Part shown: piece after piece, positions 1-9,763 of the stretch
Numbering within the stretch: the first letter of the stretch is position 1
How the letters are laid out: the number at the start of each line of letters is the position of its first letter
DNA from: RPRB01 sp035501615
Lineage (GTDB): Bacteria; Myxococcota; Myxococcia; Myxococcales; Myxococcaceae
Reading direction: 5' to 3'
DNA length: 64,000 bases
NCBI GenBank assembly: GCA_035501615.1
Contig: DATJVY010000002.1
Location: forward strand, 1 to 64,000
Translations under genes and position numbers: made by a program
The notes under the pieces: generated by a model
The model's input: the letters and a program-made list of their open reading frames with translations, nothing else
What the model was told of the DNA's origin: nothing
Databases searched by the model: none

Positions 1-513
1 GAAGAGCGGCTCGAGACCCTCGCGCGGCCAGAAGTCCGACTCGCGGTACGACGGGTCGTCGTCCAGGTCGAAGGCGCGCCGGCAGAACACCCAGCCCTCG
101 ACCAGATCGGGGTGGATGTCGCTGGTCTCCTTGACGGGGAAGTAGCCCTGGTTGACCGAGCCGAAGCGCTGGGCGCGATGGCGCAGCTTGTCCTCCAGCG
201 GCACCTCGGTGAAGAGCTCGAGGATCCGCGCGTCGGCCTCGTCGTCGAGGGCGGTGTCGACCCCATGGCCCTCGAGGATGGCGAATCCCAGCCGGCGGAG
301 GGCATCGCCCAGCTCGCCGGCGAAGGTCTGACGGTCGTTCTCGTGACCGCGCAGGAACCGCCCGAGGTCGCAGGTCGGGACGCGGGTCTCCTCGTCGAAG
401 GCCTCGGCGTGGTGCGCCTCGGCGAGGTGGTACTCCTGCTTCCTGTCGACCTGGTCGTAGCGGCGGAACTCCTGGTTCGTCGCCTCGATGCCCTGCGTCT
501 TGCGGTCGTTCAC
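1..513 (-). CDS. 2-oxoglutarate/Fe(II) oxygenase of the isopenicillin N synthase-like family (N-terminal part, cut by window edge)
   Basis: The reverse strand is open for 171 codons from GTG at 513 to base 1, so only the N-terminal part is present. A good Shine-Dalgarno (GGAAGG) precedes the GTG. Residues about 45-85 (DLGRFL... LRRLGFAILEGHGVD) match the DIOX_N region of plant-type 2OG oxygenases, which comes before the jelly-roll core. The Fe-binding His-x-Asp...His triad and the 2OG-binding Arg would lie beyond the edge, so activity cannot be judged. Substrate is unknown. It diverges from the cupin gene at 694, and the 180-bp spacer holds an inverted repeat. Confidence 0.72.
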   Translation of the reverse strand, partial: MNDRKTQGIEATNQEFRRYDQVDRKQEYHLAEAHHAEAFDEETRVPTCDLGRFLRGHENDRQTFAGELGDALRRLGFAILEGHGVDTALDDEADARILELFTEVPLEDKLRHRAQRFGSVNQGYFPVKETSDIHPDLVEGWVFCRRAFDLDDDPSYRESDFWPREGLEPLF

Positions 514-544
514 TGTGAGTCCTTCCGGCGCAGCCTACTTCGAC

Positions 545-566
545 GTGGACGCCGTGGGACGTCCAC
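545..566. repeat. 7-bp inverted repeat in the divergent promoter region
   Basis: GTGGACG (545-551) and CGTCCAC (560-566) are perfect complements around an 8-nt spacer; GGACGTCC (557-564) is itself a palindrome. It lies between the divergent oxygenase (start 513) and cupin (start 694) genes, where an operator would be expected. The link to regulation is inference. Confidence 0.35.
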
Positions 567-693
567 CCGTAGCTCCTGTGCTGCATCGCCGTGTCAACGG
601 CGCGAGCAGGCGACTTGCCTCGTTCGCCGGCCGGGGGAGATGCTTCGCGCAAGGCGGCTCGCGCTCGATCCAATGGCAGAGCGGAGGAACGGC

Positions 694-1251
694 GTGTTCG
701 ACCTGGACCAGTTCGTCTCCGACTCTCGCGCGATGCTGAGCCAGGACCGTGCCCAGCCGGCGGTGCGAGAGGTGGCGGCCCGTGCGGTCTCCGAACCGTC
801 GGCGGTTCTCCACGCCCTGGGTGAGCCGACGCGGGGAGGCATCTACGTCCTGCACCATTCACCCGAGCTGACCGTCCTCAACGTCGTCTGGGCGCCCTGG
901 ATGACCCTGCTGCCGCACAACCATCAGATGTGGGCGGTGATCGGCATCTACACCGGGCGCGAGGACAACGTGTTCTGGCGTCGCATCCGTGGCGACCCCC
1001 GGGGCAAGGTGGAGGCGGTCGGTGCGCGAGCGCTCTGCCTGGGGGATGCCGAGCCTTTGGGCCGGGACGTCATCCACTCCGTGACCAATCCCATCCCACG
1101 CCTGACCGGCGCGATTCACATCTACGGCGGGGACTTCTTCGCCGTCGCCCGCAGCGAGTGGGACGCGGAGACCCTCCTCGAGCAGCCGACGGAAGGCGCG
1201 AAGATGGCGCGGCGACTCGAGGAGGCCAACGCGCTGTTCCTCAAGAACTGA
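694..1251 (+). CDS. Cupin-fold metal-dependent enzyme, cysteine dioxygenase-like (COG5553 type)
   Basis: GTG at 694 is chosen because GGAGG lies 6 nt upstream; an in-frame ATG at 673 has no ribosome site. The 185-aa product has the double-stranded beta-helix pattern of predicted cysteine dioxygenase-like proteins: first metal motif in LPHNHQMWAVIGIYTGREDN (two His, then Glu) and a second His in GRDVIHSVTNP, followed by AIHIYGG. This family is assumed to bind Fe(II) and oxidise a small thiol or similar compound, but the substrate is not established. No signal peptide, so cytoplasmic. Its 3' end overlaps the convergent cupin gene by 11 bp. Confidence 0.75.
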   Translation: MFDLDQFVSDSRAMLSQDRAQPAVREVAARAVSEPSAVLHALGEPTRGGIYVLHHSPELTVLNVVWAPWMTLLPHNHQMWAVIGIYTGREDNVFWRRIRGDPRGKVEAVGARALCLGDAEPLGRDVIHSVTNPIPRLTGAIHIYGGDFFAVARSEWDAETLLEQPTEGAKMARRLEEANALFLKN

Positions 1252-2293
1252 GGCGCCCCGGCGGGGACTCCACGGGGGACGTCACCTCGAGGACTCGCAA
1301 TCCCGTCGAGCCGGTCAACGCGAACGGTCCGGGCGGGAGAGCCATCGCGTCGCCGGCCGCGAGGGTGGCCCGGGCGAGGCCATCCACCACGCCCGTGCCG
1401 GCGGCGACGAACAGGAAGCGCAGGTCCTCCGATTCCCGGAGCTTCACCGAGCCCGGGAGATCGAACTGGAGCGTGCGGGCGGTGGCGAGGCCGCCGCTCG
1501 CGCCGTGGAGCCCCAGGTCGCGGGCCTCCACGCCCGACTCCAGCCGCTCCGCCGGACACCGATCGGCGACGGCATGGAGGAACCGCTGACCGGAGCGGAG
1601 GCGGTCGGGGGCTCGACCGGGCGCGGGCAGGATCAGCGCGTGATCGATCGAGGTCGGGTGCCGGGCGGGGGAGGCGACCTCGACGACCTCGAAGCCCGCG
1701 TTCGCGGAGAGCACCCGGTGCCGGACGCCGGGCGGCTGGAGCACGAGATCGCCCGCCCGGAACGCGAAGGCCGGCCCCTGGTCCTCGTAGACCAGCTCCG
1801 CCTCACCGGAGAGGCAGTAGATGAGCTGCAGCCTCACCTGGTGGTGGTGCACCCGATCCTCGACCGGGCCTCCGCGGGCGGCGCGGATGTGGCTGGCGAT
1901 CCATCGGCCGCCGAGCCGCGAGGGGAGCAGGTCCCGGTAGAGCAGGCCCGCGCGACCCGGGTGGAACGGGGTCTCGGCGAGGCGGGTGTGGACGAAGGCT
2001 GGAGCCGCTGGCGGCACGTCCGGCTCTCCCGGCGGGGCCACCTCGACCACGAGGCCGCCCGGGCCGACGTGCCGGCCCGGAGCAGCGCCGGCAGGAAGGG
2101 CCAGCTCGACCGCGCCTCGATGGGTCCGGTCCAGCCTCAGGGTGAGTCCGTGTCCGGTCATCACGGCCTCGGACGGGTCGTCCGCGGGAGCGATCTCTTC
2201 GAGGCGGAACCCGAGACGCTCGAGGAACTCGATCGTCGTGTCCAGCGGATCCGCGGGAACCCGGACTGCTCCACGCTGGGCCGCCGAGTTCAT
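1241..2293 (-). CDS. Cupin-domain protein with a VOC-like N-terminal segment
   Basis: Predicted 350 aa from ATG at 2293, five bases after the stop of the upstream hydrolase gene, so probably co-transcribed. Residues about 14-75 (LDTTIEFLERLGFRL...) resemble a glyoxalase/VOC half-module. Residues about 135-220 form a cupin with the metal-binding stretch VHHHQVRLQLIYCLSG and a later GVRH. The C-terminal third looks like a second, degenerate cupin (VKLRESEDLRFLFVAAGTGVV...). Such two-barrel proteins usually bind a metal and act on or sense small sugars or acids, but no specific role can be assigned. Last gene of the leftward run from 6856. Confidence 0.65.
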   Translation of the reverse strand: MNSAAQRGAVRVPADPLDTTIEFLERLGFRLEEIAPADDPSEAVMTGHGLTLRLDRTHRGAVELALPAGAAPGRHVGPGGLVVEVAPPGEPDVPPAAPAFVHTRLAETPFHPGRAGLLYRDLLPSRLGGRWIASHIRAARGGPVEDRVHHHQVRLQLIYCLSGEAELVYEDQGPAFAFRAGDLVLQPPGVRHRVLSANAGFEVVEVASPARHPTSIDHALILPAPGRAPDRLRSGQRFLHAVADRCPAERLESGVEARDLGLHGASGGLATARTLQFDLPGSVKLRESEDLRFLFVAAGTGVVDGLARATLAAGDAMALPPGPFALTGSTGLRVLEVTSPVESPPGRLSS

Positions 2294-2298
2294 GCGCT

Positions 2299-3441
2299 TC
2301 AGTTCGGCGCGGCGAGGAAGGCGCGCAGCTTGCGCTCGATGAAGGCGAGGTCCTCGGGGCTGGCGCCCGCGCCGGCCGGATGTCCCCACAGCGAGGCAAT
2401 CGGAGCGAAGGCCACCTTCCGGATCCACCGGCTCTCTTCCCTCGCGTCACCGAGCGGGAAGTAGAGGTCGGTCGCCGAGGGCAGGTAGAGCACCGGGACG
2501 ACGATGGAGCGGAGCGCCTTCTCGGTGCTGGCGTCGAAGCCGGGCGTGGTGCCGACGTCGTGCTTCTGCCAGGTGCGCATCTGGAGGATGAGGTTGTTGG
2601 CGTCCGCGCCGGAGAAGAACTCCTTGATCTGCGCGTCGGTGAACTGGGCGAGAGTCATGCCGGCCGACGCGGGGTCGGCCTTCCTCCACAGCTCGCGCTT
2701 CCACCACTCCTGGGAGTACAGCCAGGCCAGCCAGACGGCGCCGGTGGTCTCGATGCCGCGGACGGGCTCGTCGGTGTAGTCGCCCCCCTTGAACGCCGGA
2801 TCGGCGGTGATGGCACGGATCTGCCCCTCGAGGCGGACGATGCCGTGGGGCCAGCAGCGGGCGGTGCCGGCGGTGGCGACGATCCGGTCGGCGAAGCGGG
2901 GTTGGCTCACCGCCCACTGGAACGCCTGCTGGGCGCCCATCGAGAACCCGACGACGGCCCGGAGGTGGTGGATGCCGAGGCCGTCCTCGAGGAGCCGGCG
3001 CACGGCCTCGACGTTGTCGCGGATGGTGGTGACGGGAAACCGCGGACCGTGGAACGGCTCGGGAGTGTTGCTCGGGCTCGACGAGCGCCCGTTGCCGAAC
3101 AGCTCGGTCATGATCAGGAAGTGCTTCTTCGGGTCGAGCGCCCGGCCCTCGCCGATGAGCCAGTCGTAGCCGTCGCTCTGGGCCATGTAGTGCGAGGGCA
3201 GGAGGACGGCGTTGTCCTTCGCGGCGTTCAGCGTCCCGTAGGTGCCGTAGACGACGATGGCCCTGGGGAGCGTGACGCCGGCCTCGAGCGGGAAGCTCTC
3301 GATGGTGAACGAGCCGGGCGTTGGCCCGGGCTTCTTCGGCGGGGTATCGGCGCGCCCATCGGACGCGAGGACGCACACCGCGAGCCCCAGGGAGAGAAGC
3401 CCGACGCCTCTCCGCGAAGCGAGCCTGGCTGCGAGCTGCAT
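2299..3441 (-). CDS. Exported alpha/beta-hydrolase, homoserine O-acetyltransferase (MetX)-like
   Basis: 380 aa from ATG 3441; a start at 3462 would overlap the previous gene by 17 bp. The N-terminus is a signal peptide (RR near residue 10, hydrophobic stretch, cut near GRAD). Family signs: nucleophile elbow GFSMGAQQAF with Ser167, a late Asp in SATDLYFPL and the catalytic His in WGHPAG. The fold and elbow match the MetX/DmpL-like acyltransferase branch, but true MetX is cytoplasmic, so a secreted esterase or acyltransferase is more likely than methionine synthesis. It follows the LarA-like gene by 4 bp and precedes the cupin gene by 5 bp. Confidence 0.72.
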   Translation of the reverse strand: MQLAARLASRRGVGLLSLGLAVCVLASDGRADTPPKKPGPTPGSFTIESFPLEAGVTLPRAIVVYGTYGTLNAAKDNAVLLPSHYMAQSDGYDWLIGEGRALDPKKHFLIMTELFGNGRSSSPSNTPEPFHGPRFPVTTIRDNVEAVRRLLEDGLGIHHLRAVVGFSMGAQQAFQWAVSQPRFADRIVATAGTARCWPHGIVRLEGQIRAITADPAFKGGDYTDEPVRGIETTGAVWLAWLYSQEWWKRELWRKADPASAGMTLAQFTDAQIKEFFSGADANNLILQMRTWQKHDVGTTPGFDASTEKALRSIVVPVLYLPSATDLYFPLGDAREESRWIRKVAFAPIASLWGHPAGAGASPEDLAFIERKLRAFLAAPN

Positions 3442-3445
3442 GAAG

Positions 3446-5059
<1,614 letters not shown>

Positions 5060-5096
5060 CAGCGGAGCCTCACCCCGACGCCATACCACGGGAGGG

Positions 5097-5137
5097 CCGT
5101 CCCGGCCGCTCCGGCGCCCTCCGGCCGGGCGGGACGG
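5097..5137. repeat. Strong GC hairpin between the HAD gene and the LarA-like gene
   Basis: CCGTCCC (5097-5103) pairs with GGGACGG (5131-5137), and GGCCG (5104-5108) with CGGCC (5122-5126), leaving a 4-nt bulge. It sits in the 163-bp gap after the HAD stop (5223) and before the LarA-like start (5059). It could terminate the epimerase-HAD transcript or lie in the LarA leader; there is no U-tract, so the terminator role is weak. Confidence 0.4.
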
Positions 5138-5222
5138 TTCGCCGATCCCCCGGGGAGGCCCGGGTGCCCGACGACGCGAAGCTCGAGCCGGACGCGCCGG
5201 AGCCGCCGCGGAGGGATTGACG

Positions 5223-5888
5223 TCAGCGGAGGTCGAGCACCGGCCAGTGGTAGGCGCGGGCGATCGACCGCAGGCGCACGTCCGGGTTGACGGCGGTGGG
5301 GCGCCCCACCATGGCGAGCATGGCGTAGTCGCTGAAGCTGTCGGAGTAGGCGAAGCTCTGGTCGAGCTGGAGCTGGTGCCTGACGCAGTACTCGCGGATG
5401 GCGTGGGCCTTGTTGGCGCCCTCGATGATGGGGGGGATCACCTTGCCGGTGGCGATGCCGCCCACGAACTGCATCTTGTTGGCGATGACGTCGTCGGCGC
5501 GGAGGTGGCGGGCGAGCGGGAGCACGGTGAAGTCCAGCGCGCCGGTGATGAGGACGATGCGGCAGCCCGCGCGGCGGGCCTCGTCGATGAGGTCCTGGGC
5601 CTTGGGGAAGATGGCGGGCTTGAGGACGTCCTCGAGCATCTCCTCGCCGAGGACGACGAGGCGATCCTCGGAGAGGCCCTCGTAGGCCCGGTAGAAGTAC
5701 TCGTTGAAGACCTTGCGGTTGATGAGGTCGAGCCCGGCATAGACCGGAATCTGCGCGAGCGTGGCGAGGGTGCGGGCGGCGATGCCGGTGAGAGAGCCCC
5801 GGTTCATGGCGTAGTACGCGTAGGTGTGGACGATGTTGGTCCGCACCAGCGTTCCGTCGACGTCGTAGAAAGCTGCCTTGGCGCTCAT
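5223..5888 (-). CDS. HAD-superfamily subclass IB phosphatase (SerB/CicA-like)
   Basis: 221 aa from ATG 5888, which overlaps the stop of the upstream epimerase gene by 4 bp (ATGA), implying translational coupling. HAD motifs appear in order: FYDVDGTLV (nucleophile Asp9 and acid/base Asp11), LITGALD (motif II), GANKAHAIREYC (motif III Lys) and AYSDSFSDYAML (motif IV). The helical cap of about 90 residues between motifs I and II is typical of the HAD-IB group that includes phosphoserine phosphatase and lipid-linked phosphatases. The coupled NAD-dependent epimerase suggests a sugar- or sterol-like phosphate substrate, but this is inference. Confidence 0.8.
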   Translation of the reverse strand: MSAKAAFYDVDGTLVRTNIVHTYAYYAMNRGSLTGIAARTLATLAQIPVYAGLDLINRKVFNEYFYRAYEGLSEDRLVVLGEEMLEDVLKPAIFPKAQDLIDEARRAGCRIVLITGALDFTVLPLARHLRADDVIANKMQFVGGIATGKVIPPIIEGANKAHAIREYCVRHQLQLDQSFAYSDSFSDYAMLAMVGRPTAVNPDVRLRSIARAYHWPVLDLR

Positions 5889-6856
5889 ACCCAGCCGTGG
5901 GCCTGATACCACGCAGCGCTCCGCGCAATCGAGGTGCGCGCGTCGATGCGGGGGACCCAACCGAGGCGGGTGCGGGCCTTCTCGCCGCTGCAGGTCCAGG
6001 CGGGGGCGAGGAGCTGGCGCGCGAGCTTCCGGTTCAGCGGAAGGTTCTGCCCCGTGAGGCGGCTCCAGCCGTCGGCGAGGGTGGCGAGGGCCTGGAGCCG
6101 GGCGGGGGACAGGCGCAGGGTCCGGGGGTGGACGCCCAGTACCTCGGCGCCGAGCGTCTGGATCTCCTCGAGGGTGGTCTGGTCGGGTCCTGGGGTGAAG
6201 AAGGCTTCTCCGACGGCCTCGGGGCGGGTGGCGAGGAGGAGGAGGCACTCGACGACGTCGTCGACGTCGACGACGGAGAGGGGGCGGGGTCCGCCGCCGA
6301 TCTCGAGGCGGATGCCCCGGCGGACCAGGCGGAAGAAGACGAGGTTCTCTCGATCTCCGGGGCCGAGGATGCGCGGGGGGCGGGCGACCGTGGTCTCGAG
6401 GTGGGGGGTTCCGAGGGCGATGCGTTCGGCCTCGGCCTTGCTCTCGCCGTACCATTCCTGTGGAGCGAAGGGGTCGGTCTCGACGTGGGGGCGGTTGGGG
6501 GTGGAGGGGCCGGTGGCGGCGAGGGAGCCAGCGAGGACGAGGCGCCGCGCCCCGGCGCGGAGCATCGCCTCACACACAGTGCGAGTGCCCTCGGCATTCA
6601 CGCGGAGGAAGGCGGTGCGTTCGGGGGCGCGACGCAGGCCGGCGAGGTGAAAGACGACCTCGGTGTGGTCGACGGCGCGCTGGAGGGAGGCGCGGTCGGT
6701 GACGTCGCCGGCGACCTGTTCGGCTCCGGAGCCGTCGAGGGGGGAGGCGTCGCTTCCGGGACGGACGAGGGCCCGGACGTGGTGGCCGTCCCTCACCAGC
6801 CGGCGGCTGAGGGCGGAGCCCAGGAACCCATTCGCACCGGTGATGAGGACCCGCAT
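5885..6856 (-). CDS. NAD-dependent epimerase/dehydratase (extended SDR)
   Basis: 323 aa from ATG 6856. The Rossmann motif GANGFLG is at residues 7-13, the catalytic Ser is in VLAGSLAATGP and the Tyr/Lys pair is in EWYGESKAEAER. The C-terminal half (PLSVVDVDDVVECLLLLATRP, then DQTTLEEIQTLGAEVLG) resembles 3-beta-hydroxysteroid dehydrogenase/dihydroflavonol-reductase-like extended SDRs. It likely oxidises or reduces a hydroxyl on a sugar, sterol or hopanoid-type substrate; which one cannot be told. First gene of the leftward run, coupled by ATGA to the HAD phosphatase. The promoter must lie in 6857-7024, shared with the divergent SWIB gene. Confidence 0.8.
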   Translation of the reverse strand: MRVLITGANGFLGSALSRRLVRDGHHVRALVRPGSDASPLDGSGAEQVAGDVTDRASLQRAVDHTEVVFHLAGLRRAPERTAFLRVNAEGTRTVCEAMLRAGARRLVLAGSLAATGPSTPNRPHVETDPFAPQEWYGESKAEAERIALGTPHLETTVARPPRILGPGDRENLVFFRLVRRGIRLEIGGGPRPLSVVDVDDVVECLLLLATRPEAVGEAFFTPGPDQTTLEEIQTLGAEVLGVHPRTLRLSPARLQALATLADGWSRLTGQNLPLNRKLARQLLAPAWTCSGEKARTRLGWVPRIDARTSIARSAAWYQAHGWV

Positions 6857-6943
6857 GTCAGAGGGGCCGCCCAGCATTCTCCGAGGGGAGCACCCTAATC
6901 CAGGGCTGTTTTCTCCTCTGAAACCTGATATCCGCCCCACCTT

Positions 6944-6963
6944 GGCTTCGTCGGAACGAAGCC
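6944..6963. promoter_or_regulatory. Perfect 8-bp inverted repeat with CGGA loop in a divergent promoter region
   Basis: GGCTTCGT (6944-6951), spacer CGGA (6952-6955), ACGAAGCC (6956-6963). It lies 87 bp before the epimerase start and 61 bp before the SWIB start. Because both genes point away from it, it cannot terminate either; an operator or a 5'-leader hairpin of the SWIB mRNA is more likely. Confidence 0.45.
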
Positions 6964-7024
6964 ATCGACTCGTCGCCGAGCCGCAAAACGTCCCCTGGCA
7001 GAGGGGGAGGGAGAATTCGACCGA

Positions 7025-7321
7025 ATGGCCGCCAAGAAGAAGTCGGCAAAGAAGTCGTCGGGAGCGAAGCGCAAGCCAAACGCAGCCTTCATGAAGGAGC
7101 TGAAGCCCTCTGAGGATCTGGCGCAGGTGGTCGGGAACAAGCCGATTCCCCGCACCGAGGTGGTGAAGAAGCTCTGGGCCTACATCCGCAAGAACAATCT
7201 CCAGGATGCGAAGGAGAGGCGGATGATCAACGCCGACGACAAGCTGAAGCCGGTCTTCGGCGGGAAGAAGCAGGTCTCGATGTTCGAGATGACGAAGCTG
7301 GTCAACAAGCACCTGAGCTGA
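7025..7321 (+). CDS. SWIB/MDM2-domain protein with lysine-rich N-terminal tail
   Basis: 98 aa. The first 20 residues are Lys/Ala/Ser rich (KKKSAKKSSGAKRKP), like histone H1-type tails. Residues about 25-98 are a full SWIB domain (ELAQVVG-type start, IPRTEVVKKLWAYIRKNNLQD, INADDKLKPVFG, FEMTKLVNKHL). SWIB domains are known from eukaryotic SWI/SNF complexes and from small proteins of Chlamydia and other bacteria, where a nucleoid role is suspected. The basic tail fits DNA binding. A GGGAGA ribosome site lies about 11 nt upstream. It is a single-gene unit between divergent and tandem neighbours. Confidence 0.9.
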   Translation: MAAKKKSAKKSSGAKRKPNAAFMKELKPSEDLAQVVGNKPIPRTEVVKKLWAYIRKNNLQDAKERRMINADDKLKPVFGGKKQVSMFEMTKLVNKHLS

Positions 7322-7524
7322 GTCGTCTGGCCGGGGCTTGGCTCCGGCACCGCGGGGCTCCGCGATCGGCCGTCCGGCTCGACCGTGGGGCCCTTCGTGC
7401 GTCCGGGGGTGCGGTCGGGCGTCCCGGCGGTCGGACCGGGGGACGGGGGTGGTCGTCTCGTCGCGCCTCTGGCCCCGACGCTGCACTCGGGCTGGCGGCA
7501 TCCGTGCTGCGCGAGGTGCTCGCC

Positions 7525-8463
7525 ATGTCCGTCGGCCGCGTGGTCCCTGGCTCGTCCGAGCTTGCCGAGGTTCCGGAGCAGGCGCAGTGGGTGGTGCAGC
7601 GCGGAGACACGCTGGGGGGCATCGCGCGGTGGCTGCAGGCGGAGGGGATGCCGGGAAACACGGCGGAGCTGGTGCGGGTGCTGGCGCGGCTGAACGGGAT
7701 CGCGGATCCGGACCGCATCGAGGTCGGGCAGGTGCTGAGGCTTCCGGCTCGGCCGGAGGGGCGAGACCCGGTGGAGGACCCGGTGGTGCCTGCTCCGGCC
7801 CGTCTGCGGCCGTCGCCAGCGCCGCCTTTGGCTGCGGCGGAGCGGCAGACGTTGCTTCTGGGTGCGCTGCTGCGGTTGACGCGGGGGAGGAGCGTGCCCG
7901 TGGAGAGCGGGCCGGCGCGAGCGGTGGACGGGACGCCGCTGTTCCGTCAGGGGGACCCGGCATGGCGGACCGAGCGGCTGGGGGCCGGGGGCGAGGGGCC
8001 GACGCTGGCGCACGCGGGGTGTGCGGTGACGGCGTGCGCGATGGCGCTGAGCAGGCTGGGAGGGACGGTGCTGACGCCGGACGCGCTGGTGCGCCACCTG
8101 CGTGCGTCGGGCGGGTTCCAGGGGCCGCTGGTGGACTGGAGCGCGGCAGGGAGCGCGGTGCCGGGTGGAACGCGGGTGAGCGGGTCGGCGCTCGACTGCG
8201 AGCGGCTGGGGCGCGAGCTGGACGCGGGGCGGCCGGTGCTGCTGCGGGTGACGCACCTGGTGCAGGGGCGGGCGCAGCAGCACTGGGTGTGCCTGACGGG
8301 GCGTGACCCGAGGACGGGAGAGGTGACCGCGAACGATCCGGCGACCGGGCGGACGACGGTGCTCGTGTCGACGAGGGAGGGAGCGCTGGCGAGCGCGGCG
8401 GGAGAGCCGGTGCACTACGCCTCGGACGGGCGGATGGTCCTGTTCACGCCGGGCGCGGGCTGA
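7525..8463 (+). CDS. LysM-domain protein with C-terminal C39-like cysteine peptidase domain
   Basis: ATG 7525 is preferred (GAGGTG 8 nt upstream) over GTG 7504, giving 312 aa. Residues about 18-70 are a LysM repeat (WVVQRGDTLGGIARWLQ... LNGIADPDRIEVGQVLRLP). A Pro-rich linker follows. Residues about 130-310 resemble papain-like C39 peptidases: Cys in HAGCAVTACAMALSRLGG, the region after CLTGRDPRTGEVTANDPATG, and QQHWVCL carrying the catalytic His. LysM binds peptidoglycan sugars, so an envelope or secreted role is expected, yet no classical signal peptide is seen. It could be exported by a non-Sec route or be a toxin-like effector. The upstream 203 bp shows no clear promoter. Confidence 0.72.
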   Translation: MSVGRVVPGSSELAEVPEQAQWVVQRGDTLGGIARWLQAEGMPGNTAELVRVLARLNGIADPDRIEVGQVLRLPARPEGRDPVEDPVVPAPARLRPSPAPPLAAAERQTLLLGALLRLTRGRSVPVESGPARAVDGTPLFRQGDPAWRTERLGAGGEGPTLAHAGCAVTACAMALSRLGGTVLTPDALVRHLRASGGFQGPLVDWSAAGSAVPGGTRVSGSALDCERLGRELDAGRPVLLRVTHLVQGRAQQHWVCLTGRDPRTGEVTANDPATGRTTVLVSTREGALASAAGEPVHYASDGRMVLFTPGAG

Positions 8464-8608
8464 TGCGCGGTGCGGTCCGTGGCTCGTCGCCGAGGCCGAT
8501 GTCCAGGCGCCCTTTGGGGTCGGCGGTCCGAGCGCGGCCGGCCGGACTTCCCGTGAGGACGCCGGGACGCGGGCGAGCTCCATCTGCCAGGGAGCCAAGA
8601 GCTCCGCG

Positions 8609-9763
8609 TCACGGCGTGTCGTCGGGCTCGCTGCCTCCGGCGAGGGGCTCGAGGACGATCTCCGAGCCCCGTCCGGTGTCCTCGATCTCGATCGGCTCGT
8701 ACCTCCGCGGCGAGGTGGGTGGCGGCTCCGGAGGCCCACCGAGTGCACGTCCGTGCCTGGGGACGGCGCCGGGGCGTGCGAGGCGCTCTCCGCGTGACCG
8801 GAGCTCGAACCCGAGCGTCTCGGCGTGGGCGCGGACGAGGAGCCCGGCGATCTGTGGAAGCAGGAACATCGAGAACGCCCCCAGGGTGGCGGCGGCGTCG
8901 ACCCAGAGGCGGGGGACGTTCGCGTCGTCGAGGCCGGCGCTGTCCCAGAGCATGCGGGAGAAGCCGAGCACGAGCGCGGAGCACGCCCCGGCGAGGAGCG
9001 AATCCGAGGGGAGCTCGCTCCACGCGCGCGCGTACCAGCGCGGATCCACCGTGCCTGCCACCGAGGCTCCCGAGGCGATCCGGCCGAGGACCAGCGGAGC
9101 GCCGAACCCCGTGCCGAGGGCGAGGAGGGCGCGGCCCGAGGATCCGAGCGCCGCGGCCCAGAGGATCAGCGGAGCAGTGAGCACGAGCCCACGGGCCGCG
9201 GGAAGCAGGATCTCCTTGACGACGGAGACCGCGACGCTTGCTCCGAGGGTGGCACTGCGCTCGGCGGTGGCGCGGACCAGGGCGATGCCGGCGACCCACA
9301 TCGGTGCGGACCAGAGCAGGAGCGACCAGGCTCCGGCGCTCCGGGCGACGGTACCCTCGGTGACGGCGAGGACCCAGAGCCCGGCGAAGCCGAAGGCGCT
9401 CACCGGCATGCGGAGGAGGCCGCGGAGGCTCTGCCGGAACGTCTCCTCCCGTCCGGAAACGCGGAGGGGCTGGGCGCCCCCGTGGCAGTGGCGGCAGCCG
9501 ACGACGGCGAGGCCTCTCTCCATCTCGACCTGCTCGGCGCACTCGGGGCAGAGGAGGCGGCCGCAGGCGAGGCACCGCCAGGCGGCGAGTTCGCGAGGGT
9601 GCTCGGGGCAGGCGGCGGAGGAGGGGAGGGCCACGGCGGTCCGGGGTGTGACGACGGAGACTACGTCCACCCACGCCACGAGGGATTGTTGGCTGGGACG
9701 CGCGTCCCCACATTTGCGCGCCGTGAGACCGGACGTCCTCCGGTAATCACTTCCGGACACCAT
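8609..9763 (-). CDS. B-box-type zinc-finger, Yip1-like multi-pass membrane protein
   Basis: Up to 384 aa. A zinc-binding segment (CPEH ... CLACGRLLCPEC ... CRHCH) is followed by about five hydrophobic helices (residues about 120-310) and an acidic, Pro-rich cytoplasmic tail ending EPDDTP. This architecture, B-box-like zinc finger plus Yip1-like membrane domain, is common in myxobacterial genomes and has no assigned function. The start is uncertain: ATG 9763 shares the CATG palindrome at 9761-9764 with the treY start, while in-frame GTGs at 9679 and 9670 would leave a promoter gap. None has a strong ribosome site. Confidence 0.68.
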   Translation of the reverse strand: MVSGSDYRRTSGLTARKCGDARPSQQSLVAWVDVVSVVTPRTAVALPSSAACPEHPRELAAWRCLACGRLLCPECAEQVEMERGLAVVGCRHCHGGAQPLRVSGREETFRQSLRGLLRMPVSAFGFAGLWVLAVTEGTVARSAGAWSLLLWSAPMWVAGIALVRATAERSATLGASVAVSVVKEILLPAARGLVLTAPLILWAAALGSSGRALLALGTGFGAPLVLGRIASGASVAGTVDPRWYARAWSELPSDSLLAGACSALVLGFSRMLWDSAGLDDANVPRLWVDAAATLGAFSMFLLPQIAGLLVRAHAETLGFELRSRGERLARPGAVPRHGRALGGPPEPPPTSPRRYEPIEIEDTGRGSEIVLEPLAGGSEPDDTP

